Assembly (NCBI RefSeq): GCF_008119665.1
Contig: NZ_CP043046.1
Coordinates: 2,356,001-2,420,000 of the forward strand
Source: Pigmentiphaga aceris
GTDB taxonomy: Bacteria > Pseudomonadota > Gammaproteobacteria > Burkholderiales > Burkholderiaceae_B
DNA: 64,000 nt
Direction of reading: 5' to 3'
This document shows positions 1 through 9,487 of this stretch, in pieces. The translations under genes and the position numbers were made by a program. The first letter of the stretch is position 1; every line of letters starts with the position of its first letter. Under the pieces are notes generated by a model that made no database searches, was not told the origin of the DNA, and was given only the letters and a program-made list of their open reading frames with translations.

Positions 1-360
1 GCTGACCAGCTGTCGCTGGCCGGCATCGAAAAGAAGATCGCTGAATTTGGCCAGAAGGCCAAGGAAGGCAAGCTGGGTCTGGATGACCTGACCGGCGGCA
101 CCTTCTCGATCTCCAACGGTGGCGTGTTCGGTTCGTTCTTCTCGACCCCGATCATCAACCCGCCGCAATCGGCCATCCTGGGCGTGCACGCCACCAAGGA
201 TCGCCCGGTTGTCGAAAACGGCCAGATCGTCATCCGCCCGATCAACTACCTGGCACTGTCGTATGACCACCGCATCATCGACGGCCGCGAAGCCGTCCTG
301 GGCCTGGTCGCAATGAAGGAAGCCCTGGAAGATCCGCAACGTCTGTTGCTCGAGATCTAA
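1..360 (+). CDS. sucB: 2-oxoglutarate dehydrogenase E2 (dihydrolipoyl succinyltransferase), C-terminal fragment
   Basis: The reading frame is open from base 1 and stops at 358-360, so only the last 119 residues are present. They form the end of the acyltransferase domain of a lipoyl-dependent E2. The catalytic motif DHRIIDG is visible with His at codon 90 and Asp at codon 94, and the family tail ([11 protein letters not shown]) is intact. E2 transfers the succinyl group from lipoyl to CoA in the TCA cycle. The gene for E3 (lpdA) starts 15 bases downstream, which supports the 2-oxoglutarate rather than pyruvate complex, although the fragment alone cannot fully exclude aceF. The lipoyl domain and start lie outside the window. 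Confidence 0.92.
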   Translation, partial: ADQLSLAGIEKKIAEFGQKAKEGKLGLDDLTGGTFSISNGGVFGSFFSTPIINPPQSAILGVHATKDRPVVENGQIVIRPINYLALSYDHRIIDGREAVLGLVAMKEALEDPQRLLLEI

Positions 361-375
361 GGGGATAAGGACATC

Positions 376-1803
376 ATGGCAAAGCAATTTGACGTAGTCG
401 TCATCGGCGCAGGTCCTGGCGGTTATGTAGCCGCGATCCGCGCAGCCCAACTCGGCCAGACGGTCGCCATCGTCGACGCTTGGCAAAATGCCAAGGGCGG
501 CCCGGCACCCGGCGGCACTTGCACCAACGTCGGCTGCATTCCGTCGAAGGCACTGCTGCAATCGTCGGAACACGTCGAGCAGGCACAACACCACTTCGCC
601 GACCACGGTATCTCGGTTGGTGACGTGTCGGTCGATCTGGCCAAGATGGTTGGCCGCAAGGCCACCGTCGTGAAGCAGAACAACGATGGCATCCTGTTCC
701 TGTTCAAAAAGAACAAGATCACCTTCTTCCACGGCCTGGCATCGTTCACGGCACAGGTTGAAGGCGGTTGGGGCATCAAGGTTGACGGCGCAGCACCGGA
801 AGAACTGGTTGCCAAGCACGTCATCGTGGCCACCGGTTCGAACGCACGTGCCCTGCCGGGCGCAGCCTTCGACGAGAAGGTGATCCTGTCGAACGATGGT
901 GCACTGAACCTGTCGGAAGTGCCGAAGCGCCTGGGCGTGATCGGCGCGGGCGTGATCGGTCTGGAGCTCGGCAGCGTGTGGCGTCGTCTGGGCGCGGAAG
1001 TGACCATCCTCGAAGCACTACCGGCCTTCCTGGCTGCAGTGGACGAGCAGGTCGCCAAGGAAGCCCAGAAGCAGCTGACCAAGCAAGGTCTGAAGATCAA
1101 CCTGGGTGTGAAGATCGGCGAGATCAAGCCGTCGGAATCGTCTGTGACGGTGGACTACACCGACGCAGCCGGTGCCGCGCAATCCGCTACCTTCGACCGC
1201 CTGATCGTGTCGATCGGCCGCGTGCCGAACACCAACGGTCTGGGCGCTGACACGGTTGGCCTGAAGCTCGACGAACGCGGTTTCATCGCCGTTGACGAAG
1301 ACAACAAGACCAACCTGCCGAACGTCTGGGCAGTGGGCGACGTGGTTCGTGGCCCGATGCTGGCACACAAGGCCGAAGAAGAAGGCGTGGCGGTTGCCGA
1401 GCGTATCGTGGGCCAACACGGCCACGTGAACTTCAACACCGTGCCGTGGGTGATCTACACCAGCCCCGAGATCGCGTGGGTCGGTCAGACCGAACAAGCC
1501 CTGAAGGCTTCGGGTCGTGCCTACAAGGCCGGCAACTTCCCGTTCCTGGCCAACGGTCGTGCGCGCGCGCTGGGTGACACCACCGGCTTCGTGAAAGTGC
1601 TGGCTGATGCCACCACCGACGAAATCCTGGGCGTGCACATCATCGGCCCGCAAGCATCTGAATTGATCGCAGAAGCCGTGGTCGCGATGGAATTCCGTGC
1701 ATCGTCGGAAGACATCGGTCGTATCTGCCACGCGCATCCTTCTTTGTCGGAATCGATGAAAGAAGCGGCGCTGGCCGTTGAAAAGCGGTCGCTGAACTTC
1801 TAA
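376..1803 (+). CDS. lpdA: Dihydrolipoyl dehydrogenase (E3)
   Basis: A 475-residue flavoprotein of full family length. It reoxidises dihydrolipoamide of the 2-oxoglutarate dehydrogenase complex with NAD+. The N-terminal FAD-binding GAGPGG lies at residues 11-16. The redox-active disulfide is Cys49/Cys54 in [10 protein letters not shown] second Rossmann motif ([10 protein letters not shown]) binds NAD. The C-terminal dimerisation domain ends with His454-Pro and Glu459, the active-site dyad contributed to the partner subunit. A strong AGGGGATAAGGA-type ribosome site precedes ATG 376. It follows sucB by 15 bases and is the last gene of the operon, ending at a clear terminator. Confidence 0.96.
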   Translation: MAKQFDVVVIGAGPGGYVAAIRAAQLGQTVAIVDAWQNAKGGPAPGGTCTNVGCIPSKALLQSSEHVEQAQHHFADHGISVGDVSVDLAKMVGRKATVVKQNNDGILFLFKKNKITFFHGLASFTAQVEGGWGIKVDGAAPEELVAKHVIVATGSNARALPGAAFDEKVILSNDGALNLSEVPKRLGVIGAGVIGLELGSVWRRLGAEVTILEALPAFLAAVDEQVAKEAQKQLTKQGLKINLGVKIGEIKPSESSVTVDYTDAAGAAQSATFDRLIVSIGRVPNTNGLGADTVGLKLDERGFIAVDEDNKTNLPNVWAVGDVVRGPMLAHKAEEEGVAVAERIVGQHGHVNFNTVPWVIYTSPEIAWVGQTEQALKASGRAYKAGNFPFLANGRARALGDTTGFVKVLADATTDEILGVHIIGPQASELIAEAVVAMEFRASSEDIGRICHAHPSLSESMKEAALAVEKRSLNF

Positions 1804-1852
1804 GCGCCGAAGGCTGCGATCCCGGGGCAGGTACCCGGGCGCGGCTTTTGCA

Positions 1853-1881
1853 GACCCCGGTGCGTCGCGCCGGGGTCTTTT
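1853..1881 (+). terminator. Rho-independent terminator after lpdA
   Basis: GACCCCGG (1853-1860) pairs with CCGGGGTC (1870-1877) across a 9-base loop and is followed by TTTT. It closes the sucB-lpdA operon. Confidence 0.8.
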
Positions 1882-1995
1882 CAATTCGGCCTTCCTTTTT
1901 TCTTGCGTCGTCGATCAGTCGCCATTCAATGACTGGCAGTCGTCGATGACGGCGCATCGCTCGAACTCCTCCCGAGTGCATTCAAAGAGTCGCCC

Positions 1996-3087
1996 ATGAA
2001 CGTACGCGAGTACTACGAGAACATGCTGGCCGAACGTGGCTTCCAGCAGGACGAGGCCCAGCGTGCCGCCATCGAGCGCTTGCAGCGCTTCTACGAGGAA
2101 TGGGTTGCCTACCAAGGCCAGCAGAAAAGCCTGATGCGCTTTCTGCGCAGCAAACCCGAATCGCCACGGGGCGTGTACCTGTGGGGCGGGGTAGGGCGCG
2201 GCAAGAGCTTCCTGATGGACTCGTTCTACGCCACGGTGCCGATCGATCGCAAGACGCGTGTGCACTTCCACGAATTCATGCGCAGCGTTCATCGTGAACT
2301 TGATGAGGTCAAGGGCACGCAAGACCCGCTGGATGAAGTCGCGCGCCGTCTGGCCGAGCGTTATCAACTGGTCTGTTTTGACGAATTCCATGTGTCCGAC
2401 GTGGCCGACGCCATGATTCTGCACCGCTTGCTGCAGGGCATGTTCCAGCATGGCGTGTCGTTCGTGATGACGTCCAACTACGAACCGTCGCTGCTGTACA
2501 CCGATGGATTGCACCGTGACCGCATCTTGCCCGCGATTGCGCTGATCAAGGCAAAGATGGATGTGCTGAACGTAGACGCAGGCGTGGACTACCGACGTCG
2601 TGCGCTGGAGCAGGTGCAGCTGTATCACACGCCGCTGAATGCCGAAGCAGATGCTGCTTTGCAGACCGCCTTCAACCAGCTTGCCGACACCGCGCCGCAG
2701 GAACCGATTCTGCACGTCGAACATCGCGAGATTCACGCGCATGCCTTGGCAGGCAGTGTGGTGTGGTTCGATTTCGCCACCTTGTGCGGTGGCCCGCGTT
2801 CACAGAACGATTACCTGGAATTGGCCAGCCGCTTCCAGACCGTGATCTTGTCGGGTGTACCGCGCATGGGGCCGCGCCAGGCGTCTGAAGCACGACGCTT
2901 CACCTGGCTGATCGACGTGTTCTATGACCACAAGGTCAAGCTGATCATGTCGGCAGAGTGCGAACCCGAGGAGCTGTACACCGAGGGTGCCCTGGCCAAT
3001 GAGTTCCACCGAACGGTGTCGCGCATTCTGGAAATGCAATCGCGTGAGTATCTGGACGCGCAGCGCCGCGACGCCACGTCCTTGTGA
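1996..3087 (+). CDS. zapE: Cell division protein ZapE (AFG1-like ATPase)
   Basis: A 363-residue AFG1/ZapE-family P-loop ATPase. Walker A is GGVGRGKS (residues 64-71) and Walker B is LVCFDEF (around 124-130), with the family's following HVSDVADAM segment. ZapE associates with the Z-ring in E. coli and affects FtsZ bundling; the mitochondrial homologue is AFG1/LACE1. The length matches the family. The gene stands alone after the lpdA terminator, with the usual betaproteobacterial position next to the 2-oxoglutarate dehydrogenase operon. ATG 1996 has only a modest AAGAG ribosome site upstream. Confidence 0.93.
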   Translation: MNVREYYENMLAERGFQQDEAQRAAIERLQRFYEEWVAYQGQQKSLMRFLRSKPESPRGVYLWGGVGRGKSFLMDSFYATVPIDRKTRVHFHEFMRSVHRELDEVKGTQDPLDEVARRLAERYQLVCFDEFHVSDVADAMILHRLLQGMFQHGVSFVMTSNYEPSLLYTDGLHRDRILPAIALIKAKMDVLNVDAGVDYRRRALEQVQLYHTPLNAEADAALQTAFNQLADTAPQEPILHVEHREIHAHALAGSVVWFDFATLCGGPRSQNDYLELASRFQTVILSGVPRMGPRQASEARRFTWLIDVFYDHKVKLIMSAECEPEELYTEGALANEFHRTVSRILEMQSREYLDAQRRDATSL

Positions 3088-3268
3088 TGTCCATGCAAGA
3101 TCACTGCGCAGCCGTCTGACCCAAGCGCACTGATCGCTGCCCGTCGCTGGGCTGTTCTACCTGTGCCCAGCGACGATTCGCGTTGGTTTTCACGCCCAAC
3201 GTCGCTTTCAAGAGACAAAGAGCAACAAAGACCCTGACGACAATCTGACTATTCTTTAGTTCCGTATT

Positions 3269-3287
3269 GATAGTAATTATCATTGCG
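3269..3287 (+). promoter_or_regulatory. Candidate Fur box before the siderophore receptor
   Basis: GATAGTAATTATCATTGCG matches 13 of 19 positions of the classical Fur box (GATAATGATAATCATTATC) and lies 22-40 bases before the first possible receptor start. Iron repression is expected for this receptor class. The match was counted by eye. Confidence 0.55.
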
Positions 3288-3308
3288 GAAATCATTAACG
3301 ATTAGTTA

Positions 3309-5606
3309 ATGCCTTGTCGATCTGTCTTTGGAGATAGTCTTTTGTTCCCGTCCTCTATCGAGCAAGCACGCATGCCGCTTTCCAGCGGTGCCCGTGCACT
3401 TGCCATTGCCCTGTCAGCCTGGGCTGCCGTTGCTGCCGCACCCGCCGCACACGCGCAGACTGCACCCCCGGCAACCACCAACCGCGCAAGCACCTTGCCG
3501 GTTGTGACGGTAGAGGACACCGCCGAGACGGCAACCGCGCCTACCGTGGGCTACGTGGTTCGCAACAGCAGCTCTGGCACCAAGACGGACACGCCGATCG
3601 TAGAGACCGCACAATCGATCTCCACCGTGACGCGCGACCAGATCCGCGAACAGAACGCACAAAGCCTGAACCAGATGCTGCGCTACACCCCGGGTGTTGC
3701 CGTGGAAACGCGTGGCGCAACCGCCACCCGCCTGGACCAGTTCACCGTGCGTGGTTTCAGCGCCAGCTCTTATCTGGATGGCCTGCGCAACCCGGGCAGC
3801 CGCGACGCGCTGCCCCAGGTGGACGGCTACCGCCTTGAACGCATCGACGTGCTCAAGGGCCCGTCGTCGGTGATGTACGGCCAGGGTGGCCCCGGCGGTA
3901 TCGTCAACATGATCAGCAAGCGTCCGACGGAAGACGGCGTGCGCGAAATCCAGTTCGGTCTGGGTAACTACAGCAACCGTTCCTTGGGCTTTGACTACGG
4001 CGATCGTCTGGACAAGGAAGGCAAGCTGCTGTTCCGCGTCACCGGCCTGGCCTATGCCGCCGATGGTCAGATCGACCACACCAAAGAACGCCGCTACTTC
4101 ATCGCCCCGTCGTTCACGTGGAAGGCCACGCCCGACACCACGCTGACCGTGCTGGCCAACTTCCAGCGCGATCCCGACATGGGTTCGTACGGCGCAGTGC
4201 CTGGTGTGCGCAGCCTGTACCGCGCGCCCGATGGCTATTACCTGCCGTCGAGCTTCTACGACGGCGATGCCAATTTCGAAAAAAGCGATCGCAAGAACGC
4301 ATCGATCGGTTATCAGTTCGATCACCGCTTCAACGACACCTTCAGCTTCCACCAAGGCCTGCGCTACCAGAAGGCTGAAGGTATCTACCGCAGCATCTAC
4401 AGCGGTGGTTACGCCGATGGTGCCCCGAACTATTCGCTGATTCGCCGCTCGGCCATTGCCACCAATGTGGAAATCGATGCATTCACCATCGATCAGAACC
4501 TGCAAGCCAAGTTCGCCACCGGCCCGCTGTCGCACACCGCCTTGGTAGGCTTTGACTACCAGCGCACCGAGACCTCGACGCTGTCGGGCAGCGGTGTCAA
4601 CGGTGGTGCACCGGCGCTGAATGTCTTCCGTCCGAACAACTTCATGCAGATCCCGGTCCCGGCCTTCACCGCCGACGCACTGGCCAAGGCTTTCCAAAGC
4701 GGCCTGTACGTGCAAGACCAGATGAAGTTCGGTCGCCTGACGGCAACCCTGGGTGGCCGTTATGACTGGTCCACCACCAGCAACACCACGCGCACGATCG
4801 CAAACAACCGCGTCACCAGCACCGGCCTGAAGCAAGAAGCCTTCAGCGGTCGCGCCAGCCTGTTGTACCTGTTCGATAACGGCATTGCGCCATACGCCAG
4901 CTACAGCGAATCGTTCGAACCGCAAAGCGGCACCGGCTTCAACGGCCAGCCGTTCGAACCGATCCGTGGCAAGCAGAACGAAATTGGCGTGAAGTATCAG
5001 CCGGTTGGTTCGCGTTCCCTGTTCACGGCCGCGCTGTATGACGTGCGCCGCAAGAACACCACGACCACCGATCCGGACCCCACCCACCTGTGCAATGGTG
5101 CGCGCTGCAACATCGCAGCCGGTGAAGTGCGCACGCGTGGCCTGGAGCTGGAAGCGCGTACCGAACCGGTTCGCGGCCTGAGCCTGATTGCCGGTTACTC
5201 GTACAGCGACAACGTCTACACCAAAGACAATTCTGCCGTTGCTGGCGTGAATCTGGAAGGCAAGACCCCTGGTTCGCTGCCGACCCACCAGGCATCTGCA
5301 TGGGCACGCTACCAAGTGCAGGAAGGCCCGCTGGCAGGTGTTGGCTTCGGTGCCGGCCTGCGTTATGTCGGTTCCACCTACACCAGCACCTCGAACCTGT
5401 ACAAGACGCCGAGCCGTGTGCTGGTCGATGCCTTGCTGGACGTAGACCTGGGCCGTGTGAATCCGCAGCTGAAGGGCTGGAACGCGTCGCTGAACATCAG
5501 CAACCTGTTCGACAAGACCCACGTGGCATCTTGCCTGGGTGACTTCGACTGGTGCTACTACGGTTATCAGCGCGCTGTGAAAGCGAACGTGCGCTACACC
5601 TTCTAA
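3309..5606 (+). CDS. TonB-dependent ferric siderophore receptor
   Basis: A 765-residue outer-membrane receptor of the FhuA/FoxA-like siderophore group. It has a signal peptide ending AAHAQ, a TonB-box-like segment, a plug domain (from about residue 95, ETAQSISTVTRDQI, then RYTPGVAVETRG) with the conserved VMYGQGGPGGIVN, and a beta-barrel ending in an aromatic residue (YTF). It would import a ferric siderophore using TonB energy. The first ATG (3309) has no ribosome site; ATG 3372 (MPLSSG) directly starts a standard signal peptide and may be the true start, giving 744 residues. No FecIR-like regulator is nearby; the Fur-like box just upstream suggests iron control. The siderophore is unknown. 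Confidence 0.93.
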   Translation: MPCRSVFGDSLLFPSSIEQARMPLSSGARALAIALSAWAAVAAAPAAHAQTAPPATTNRASTLPVVTVEDTAETATAPTVGYVVRNSSSGTKTDTPIVETAQSISTVTRDQIREQNAQSLNQMLRYTPGVAVETRGATATRLDQFTVRGFSASSYLDGLRNPGSRDALPQVDGYRLERIDVLKGPSSVMYGQGGPGGIVNMISKRPTEDGVREIQFGLGNYSNRSLGFDYGDRLDKEGKLLFRVTGLAYAADGQIDHTKERRYFIAPSFTWKATPDTTLTVLANFQRDPDMGSYGAVPGVRSLYRAPDGYYLPSSFYDGDANFEKSDRKNASIGYQFDHRFNDTFSFHQGLRYQKAEGIYRSIYSGGYADGAPNYSLIRRSAIATNVEIDAFTIDQNLQAKFATGPLSHTALVGFDYQRTETSTLSGSGVNGGAPALNVFRPNNFMQIPVPAFTADALAKAFQSGLYVQDQMKFGRLTATLGGRYDWSTTSNTTRTIANNRVTSTGLKQEAFSGRASLLYLFDNGIAPYASYSESFEPQSGTGFNGQPFEPIRGKQNEIGVKYQPVGSRSLFTAALYDVRRKNTTTTDPDPTHLCNGARCNIAAGEVRTRGLELEARTEPVRGLSLIAGYSYSDNVYTKDNSAVAGVNLEGKTPGSLPTHQASAWARYQVQEGPLAGVGFGAGLRYVGSTYTSTSNLYKTPSRVLVDALLDVDLGRVNPQLKGWNASLNISNLFDKTHVASCLGDFDWCYYGYQRAVKANVRYTF

Positions 5607-5653
5607 ATCGGTGTCGGGTCAGTGTGAAGCGCTGGCCCAGCTGATGGGAAAAA

Positions 5654-5690
5654 AACGCAGTGCTGGACGCGAGTCCGGCGCTGCGTTTTT
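5654..5690 (+). terminator. Rho-independent terminator after the siderophore receptor
   Basis: A 15-bp stem (5654-5668 with 5673-5687, including G-U pairs) with a GCGA tetraloop, followed by a T run to 5690. Confidence 0.85.
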
Positions 5691-5750
5691 GCATGTGGCG
5701 AAGCTGTCAGGTCACCGACTGACGATCATCGGTCATTGCATAATCGACGG

Positions 5751-6209
5751 ATGCCAATAGCAACGATCAACTCAACCCCCGTGTATCTGCTTGATGACGC
5801 CAGGCAGAAGACGCGCGTCCGCGCCATTCTGACGCAGCGCGGTCTGGCGTCACACATGAACAATACGAAGTGGCGCGAACTCTGTGTGGGTATGCGTGCG
5901 CTGCCTTTTCCGCCTGCGTACCAAAGCAAGGATGTATTCAACGACCTGCCTTGTCCGGTGAATTTTCCCCACGCGCCTGACTATTGGGGCGATTGGGCTT
6001 GCACGCCGGAGGCGAGTTTGGGCTTGCATATCGAGTGGCTGAAGATCGCACCCCGATTCAGACGCAACCGGGGCCGCTTGATTGCCCCAGAGATACTGGA
6101 CTGCGCTGGTGAAGTGATCGCACTGCTGAAGCAGGTCGGTCTTCCGGTGATCGAACAAGATGGTTTTTTTGTGCTGTACGGACACAGCTCGGGATCGATG
6201 TCGGCTTGA
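5751..6209 (+). CDS. Hypothetical protein, possibly DUF6678-like
   Basis: A soluble protein of 152 residues with no signal peptide or membrane segment. ATG 5751 (MPIATINS) is chosen; an in-frame TTG lies at 5736. An NNTKWREL segment near residue 38 resembles the small DUF6678 group, but this is from memory and weak. The gene stands alone between a terminator and the convergent argP-like regulator. Its function is unknown. Codon use looks like the neighbours. Confidence 0.6.
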   Translation: MPIATINSTPVYLLDDARQKTRVRAILTQRGLASHMNNTKWRELCVGMRALPFPPAYQSKDVFNDLPCPVNFPHAPDYWGDWACTPEASLGLHIEWLKIAPRFRRNRGRLIAPEILDCAGEVIALLKQVGLPVIEQDGFFVLYGHSSGSMSA

Positions 6210-6349
6210 TCCCGGTGTGATCTTGATTCGATTTTCATCCAGTGGCGGGCGACACGTTTGCGCGCTTGCGCAACGAACCGCGCTTGGAACACGACGGGGC
6301 GCACGCTGCTGGGTGGTGCGACAACCTGAGGCGTAACGCGGGTCGATAG

Positions 6350-7243
6350 TCAGCGCAGCATGGCGATTGCCGCCGCGTCCTGCATGGCCCGACCGAGCTG
6401 CTGCAAGGTGCTGGAACGCACGGCGGCATGCTGCCAATAAAGTGGCAGGTCCAGCCATCGCGCGGCATCGATGTTCACCACCGTCTGCGCTGCCAGCGCA
6501 TGTTCGATCAGCGATTCCGGTGCCAGACACCAGCCCAGACCACGTGCGGCGGCCTCGACAAAGCCGGTCGCCGACGGAAGGTAATGCACGGGCGGTGTGA
6601 TCCGGGCGCGAGTAATGCGTCGCACGAAACGCCATTGCAATGCATCTTTGCGGTTAAAAACGATCATCGGTGCATGGGCCAGCGCAGCCGCATTCACCCC
6701 TTCCGGGAAATGGCGCGCGACAAACGCTGGTGAAGCAATGGCGCGATAACGCATGGTGCCAAGCAACTGCGCATTGCAGCCTTGCAATGCTGTGGCTTCG
6801 GCGGTCACCGCACCCAACACCGCACCGCTACGCAGCAGTTCAAGCGTGTGATCCTGATCGTCGACATACACGTCGAACAGGTAGCCGTGTTCTTCGTGCA
6901 GGCGCGCCAGTGCGGCGACGAACCAGGTGTGCAGCGAGTCGTCATTCACTGCAATCGGAATGGTGCGTGCGGAGGCCGCAGGCGCGTCGGGCAGAAAGTC
7001 GGCAAGGGCTTCGGCTTCCAGCGCCTGCATGGGGCGCACGCGCCGCAGCAAGCGTTCACCGGCAGGTGTCGGTCGGCAGGGCGTCTGCCGCACGACAAGT
7101 ACCTGCCCCAAGCGGTCTTCCAGCGACTTGATGCGCTGGGAAATTGCCGACGGCGTCACCGACAACCGCTGGGACGCTGCTTCGAAGCTGCCTTCTTCCA
7201 GCACGGCGGAAAAGGCGGCAAGTTGGGGATGGATGAGGTCCAT
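6350..7243 (-). CDS. argP: LysR-type regulator of the ArgP/LysG group
   Basis: A 297-residue LysR regulator. The winged helix-turn-helix occupies about residues 5-62 (SFEAASQRLSVTPSAISQRI) and the rest is the effector-binding domain. Its N-terminus (MDLIHPQLAAFSAVLEEGSF) and its position divergent to a LysE-family exporter place it in the ArgP/LysG group, which senses lysine or arginine and activates the exporter gene. ATG 7243 is preferred because an AAAGG ribosome site precedes it; an upstream in-frame start would add 14 residues of unlikely sequence. Confidence 0.85.
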   Translation of the reverse strand: MDLIHPQLAAFSAVLEEGSFEAASQRLSVTPSAISQRIKSLEDRLGQVLVVRQTPCRPTPAGERLLRRVRPMQALEAEALADFLPDAPAASARTIPIAVNDDSLHTWFVAALARLHEEHGYLFDVYVDDQDHTLELLRSGAVLGAVTAEATALQGCNAQLLGTMRYRAIASPAFVARHFPEGVNAAALAHAPMIVFNRKDALQWRFVRRITRARITPPVHYLPSATGFVEAAARGLGWCLAPESLIEHALAAQTVVNIDAARWLDLPLYWQHAAVRSSTLQQLGRAMQDAAAIAMLR

Positions 7244-7549
7244 GAATACCTTTCGATCAGGTGCCTGGGCAAGGTCGCAGACCAACTTGGCGATGGGGTG
7301 ACTTCGTGGTCTGGCGTCGTTTGCTGAGGTCTGTTTGCGTACTTCTTATGAGTACGTTTTATGAGCACGCCTTATGTGCAGCGTCCTTGTTGGCAGCGTC
7401 TTCTGGATAGCGGCTCCGCCAAGCATGCCATTGAATATCGCGGTCACAAGAACAGTTTTGCTTAACTGACCAAAGAATAATTAGTTTGTCTTGATCGTTG
7501 TCGGCAGCCAGCATAAGCCCGATTCTTCATTTTTCTTCGGCAATCAGTT

Positions 7550-8164
7550 ATGTATTTCGCAGCCAGCGCCGCCGGTTTCGTTGCCGGTGGCGGTCTCATC
7601 TTTGCCATCGGTTCACAAAACGCCTTTGTGTTGCGCCAAGGCTTGCAGCGCCATCATGTCGGGCGAGTGGTGCTGATCTGCGCGTTGGGAGACATCACAC
7701 TGATCCTGGCAGGTGTCGGTGGGGCGGGCGTGGTTGTGCAGCAATGGCCTGGGCTATTACAAGTCTTGCGCTGGGCAGGTGCGGCCTTCCTGGCTACCTA
7801 CGGGTTGATGGCAGCGCGCCGGGCCTGGCAGGGTACCGGGGCATTGGATCCGACTGCTGACCAACAGAAGGGCGCGCGCCACGTCATCCTGGCTTGCCTG
7901 GCCTTTACCTTTCTGAACCCGCATGTCTACCTGGACACCATGGTGCTGCTGGGCAGCCTGTCTACCCGTTATGCGGGGCTTGCGCGCTGGGCATTTGCGC
8001 TGGGCGCGTGTTGCGCCAGCGTGCTGTGGTTTACGTCTTTGGGGTACGGCGCGCGGCTGCTGTTGCCCGTGTTTCGCAACCCGCGTGCATGGCGGGTGCT
8101 GGACGCACTGATTGCCATGTTCATGCTGGTGCTTGCACTGGGCCTGGTGTTTCATCGCGGCTGA
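7550..8164 (+). CDS. lysE: LysE/ArgO-family amino-acid exporter
   Basis: A 204-residue inner-membrane protein with about five or six hydrophobic segments. It has the family signature near the N-terminus (GLIFAIGSQNAFVLRQGL) and the mid-protein FLNPHVYLDTMVLLGS. LysE/ArgO proteins export lysine or arginine using the membrane potential. It is divergent from the argP-like gene; the 306-base gap between them should hold the shared operator and both promoters (an AT-rich patch lies around 7455-7495). Substrate is inferred from the pairing, not seen. Confidence 0.9.
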   Translation: MYFAASAAGFVAGGGLIFAIGSQNAFVLRQGLQRHHVGRVVLICALGDITLILAGVGGAGVVVQQWPGLLQVLRWAGAAFLATYGLMAARRAWQGTGALDPTADQQKGARHVILACLAFTFLNPHVYLDTMVLLGSLSTRYAGLARWAFALGACCASVLWFTSLGYGARLLLPVFRNPRAWRVLDALIAMFMLVLALGLVFHRG

Positions 8165-8185
8165 AGCACCGGTCCTCAACGAGCC

Positions 8186-9331
8186 TCAGTGTTCCTTGCG
8201 TCGCCGACGGGTCGCCCATGCTGCGATTGCCGTGAACGCCAGCACAATGTTCACCACGATCCAGAAGCCATGTTCGTGCTGTGCCAAGGGAATGCCGCCC
8301 ACATTCATGCCAAACAGGCCAGCAAGAATATTGATGGGCAATGCGAGCACCGTCACCACCGTCAGCACGTACAAGCTGCGATTGTTTTCCTCGTTCACGT
8401 AGGCGGCGATTTCTTCCTGCAGCAGTTTGATCCGTTCCTGCAGCGCGCCCATGTCACGCAAGACAACAGAAAATTCCTCGGTCGAGCCACGCAGCGTCAC
8501 CACATCGGATTCGACCATCCACGGCGGTGGATTCTGCAGCAGGCGAAACAGCGCTGCCGGTTCGGGTGCCAGCAGGCGTTGCAGCCTGACCAGCACACGG
8601 CGCAGCACGCCCAGCCGACGCGGGCTGTGCCCACGTTTATCTGCAAGCAGATCGTCTTCGATCACATCGACCTGTGCGGTCACGCCACGCACGATGTTCA
8701 CCAACACGTCCGCCTGATCGCGCAGCAGATGCGCCAGCAAGTCGGTGGTCGAGCAGGGCGCATCACCTGCTCGAACGGCGGTGCGCAGGGCATCGACCGA
8801 GCGCAGCGCCTTGGTGCGTGCCGTGACCACCACGCGTGGCCCCAGGCTGATCCACAAGGTGGCAATCTTGGCCGGATCGAAGTCGAAGTCAAAGTGCACG
8901 TCGTTGATCACCGCGATCAGCGCATCTTCGGTGCTTTCACGGTGCTTGCCATCGCCACGGGTGTTGATGCGCTCGATCTGGGTTGATCGGGTGCCTTCAT
9001 GCAGGGTTTCAAAGAACTCGTCGGGCAAGTGGGCGTGGGCATGCAACCAGCGTTCGGCCTGGGCATGGCTGAGGTTGAAATGCAGCCACAGGTATGCGCT
9101 GTTTGGCGCGCCGTCCGCCCGGTTTTTTGTGATGCCATCTTGCCCCGTAGCCGGGTCTTGGTGTGTCGCCAGCCAGGCTGCTGCCTGCACCGAATCGACC
9201 GCGCGGGCGGGGTCTGGCGCATCGGCGTCGAAGATATAACCGCAGATCAGACCGGCCTCGTCACTACCATAGGCGTTGCCGGGCAAGTCGTGCGGTGAAT
9301 GGTTGGAAGCGGGCGTGGCGGGGGCGCTCAT
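8186..9331 (-). CDS. zntB: CorA-family metal transporter, ZntB-like
   Basis: A 381-residue CorA-superfamily channel. A long cytoplasmic N-terminal domain is followed by two C-terminal membrane helices with the GMN signature in the form GMNVGGIPL, which is typical of ZntB rather than CorA. ZntB proteins move zinc across the inner membrane. The C-terminal RRRRKEH tail is normal for the family. The gene converges on lysE with 21 bases between stops. ATG 9331 has no clear ribosome site. The intergenic region towards ppk2 carries Pho-like half-sites, one of them (9341-9347) in this gene's direction. Confidence 0.88.
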   Translation of the reverse strand: MSAPATPASNHSPHDLPGNAYGSDEAGLICGYIFDADAPDPARAVDSVQAAAWLATHQDPATGQDGITKNRADGAPNSAYLWLHFNLSHAQAERWLHAHAHLPDEFFETLHEGTRSTQIERINTRGDGKHRESTEDALIAVINDVHFDFDFDPAKIATLWISLGPRVVVTARTKALRSVDALRTAVRAGDAPCSTTDLLAHLLRDQADVLVNIVRGVTAQVDVIEDDLLADKRGHSPRRLGVLRRVLVRLQRLLAPEPAALFRLLQNPPPWMVESDVVTLRGSTEEFSVVLRDMGALQERIKLLQEEIAAYVNEENNRSLYVLTVVTVLALPINILAGLFGMNVGGIPLAQHEHGFWIVVNIVLAFTAIAAWATRRRRKEH

Positions 9332-9370
9332 GGGTCACACATGACAAGATGGCAACGGGTCATGGTGAGC

Positions 9371-9447
9371 TTGTCATATGGCTGTTTTGTGACCGATTGA
9401 CGTGGTCCCATGTCTTGTCATCGGACTGTCATGGTCTTGTCATGAAA
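9371..9447 (+). promoter_or_regulatory. Array of Pho-box-like 11-bp direct repeats upstream of ppk2
   Basis: Three contiguous 11-bp units are seen: TTGTCATCGGA (9415-9425), CTGTCATGGTC (9426-9436) and TTGTCATGAAA (9437-9447). A weaker pair precedes them: TTGTCATATGG (9371-9381) and CTGTTTTGTGA (9382-9392). PhoB boxes consist of CTGTCAT-type units repeated every 11 bp. The array ends 40 bases before the ppk2 start, a suitable place for activation. Phosphate control of ppk2 is inferred. Confidence 0.7.
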
Positions 9448-9487
9448 GCCGCTTAGCGTTCGGGTTTTCTTCTGCCTTTTACCCACC

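Noticed and set aside
3414..5522. 702-residue minus-strand frame opposite the siderophore receptor
   Set aside because: Long antisense frames are expected in GC-rich genes; the plus-strand protein has all receptor features.
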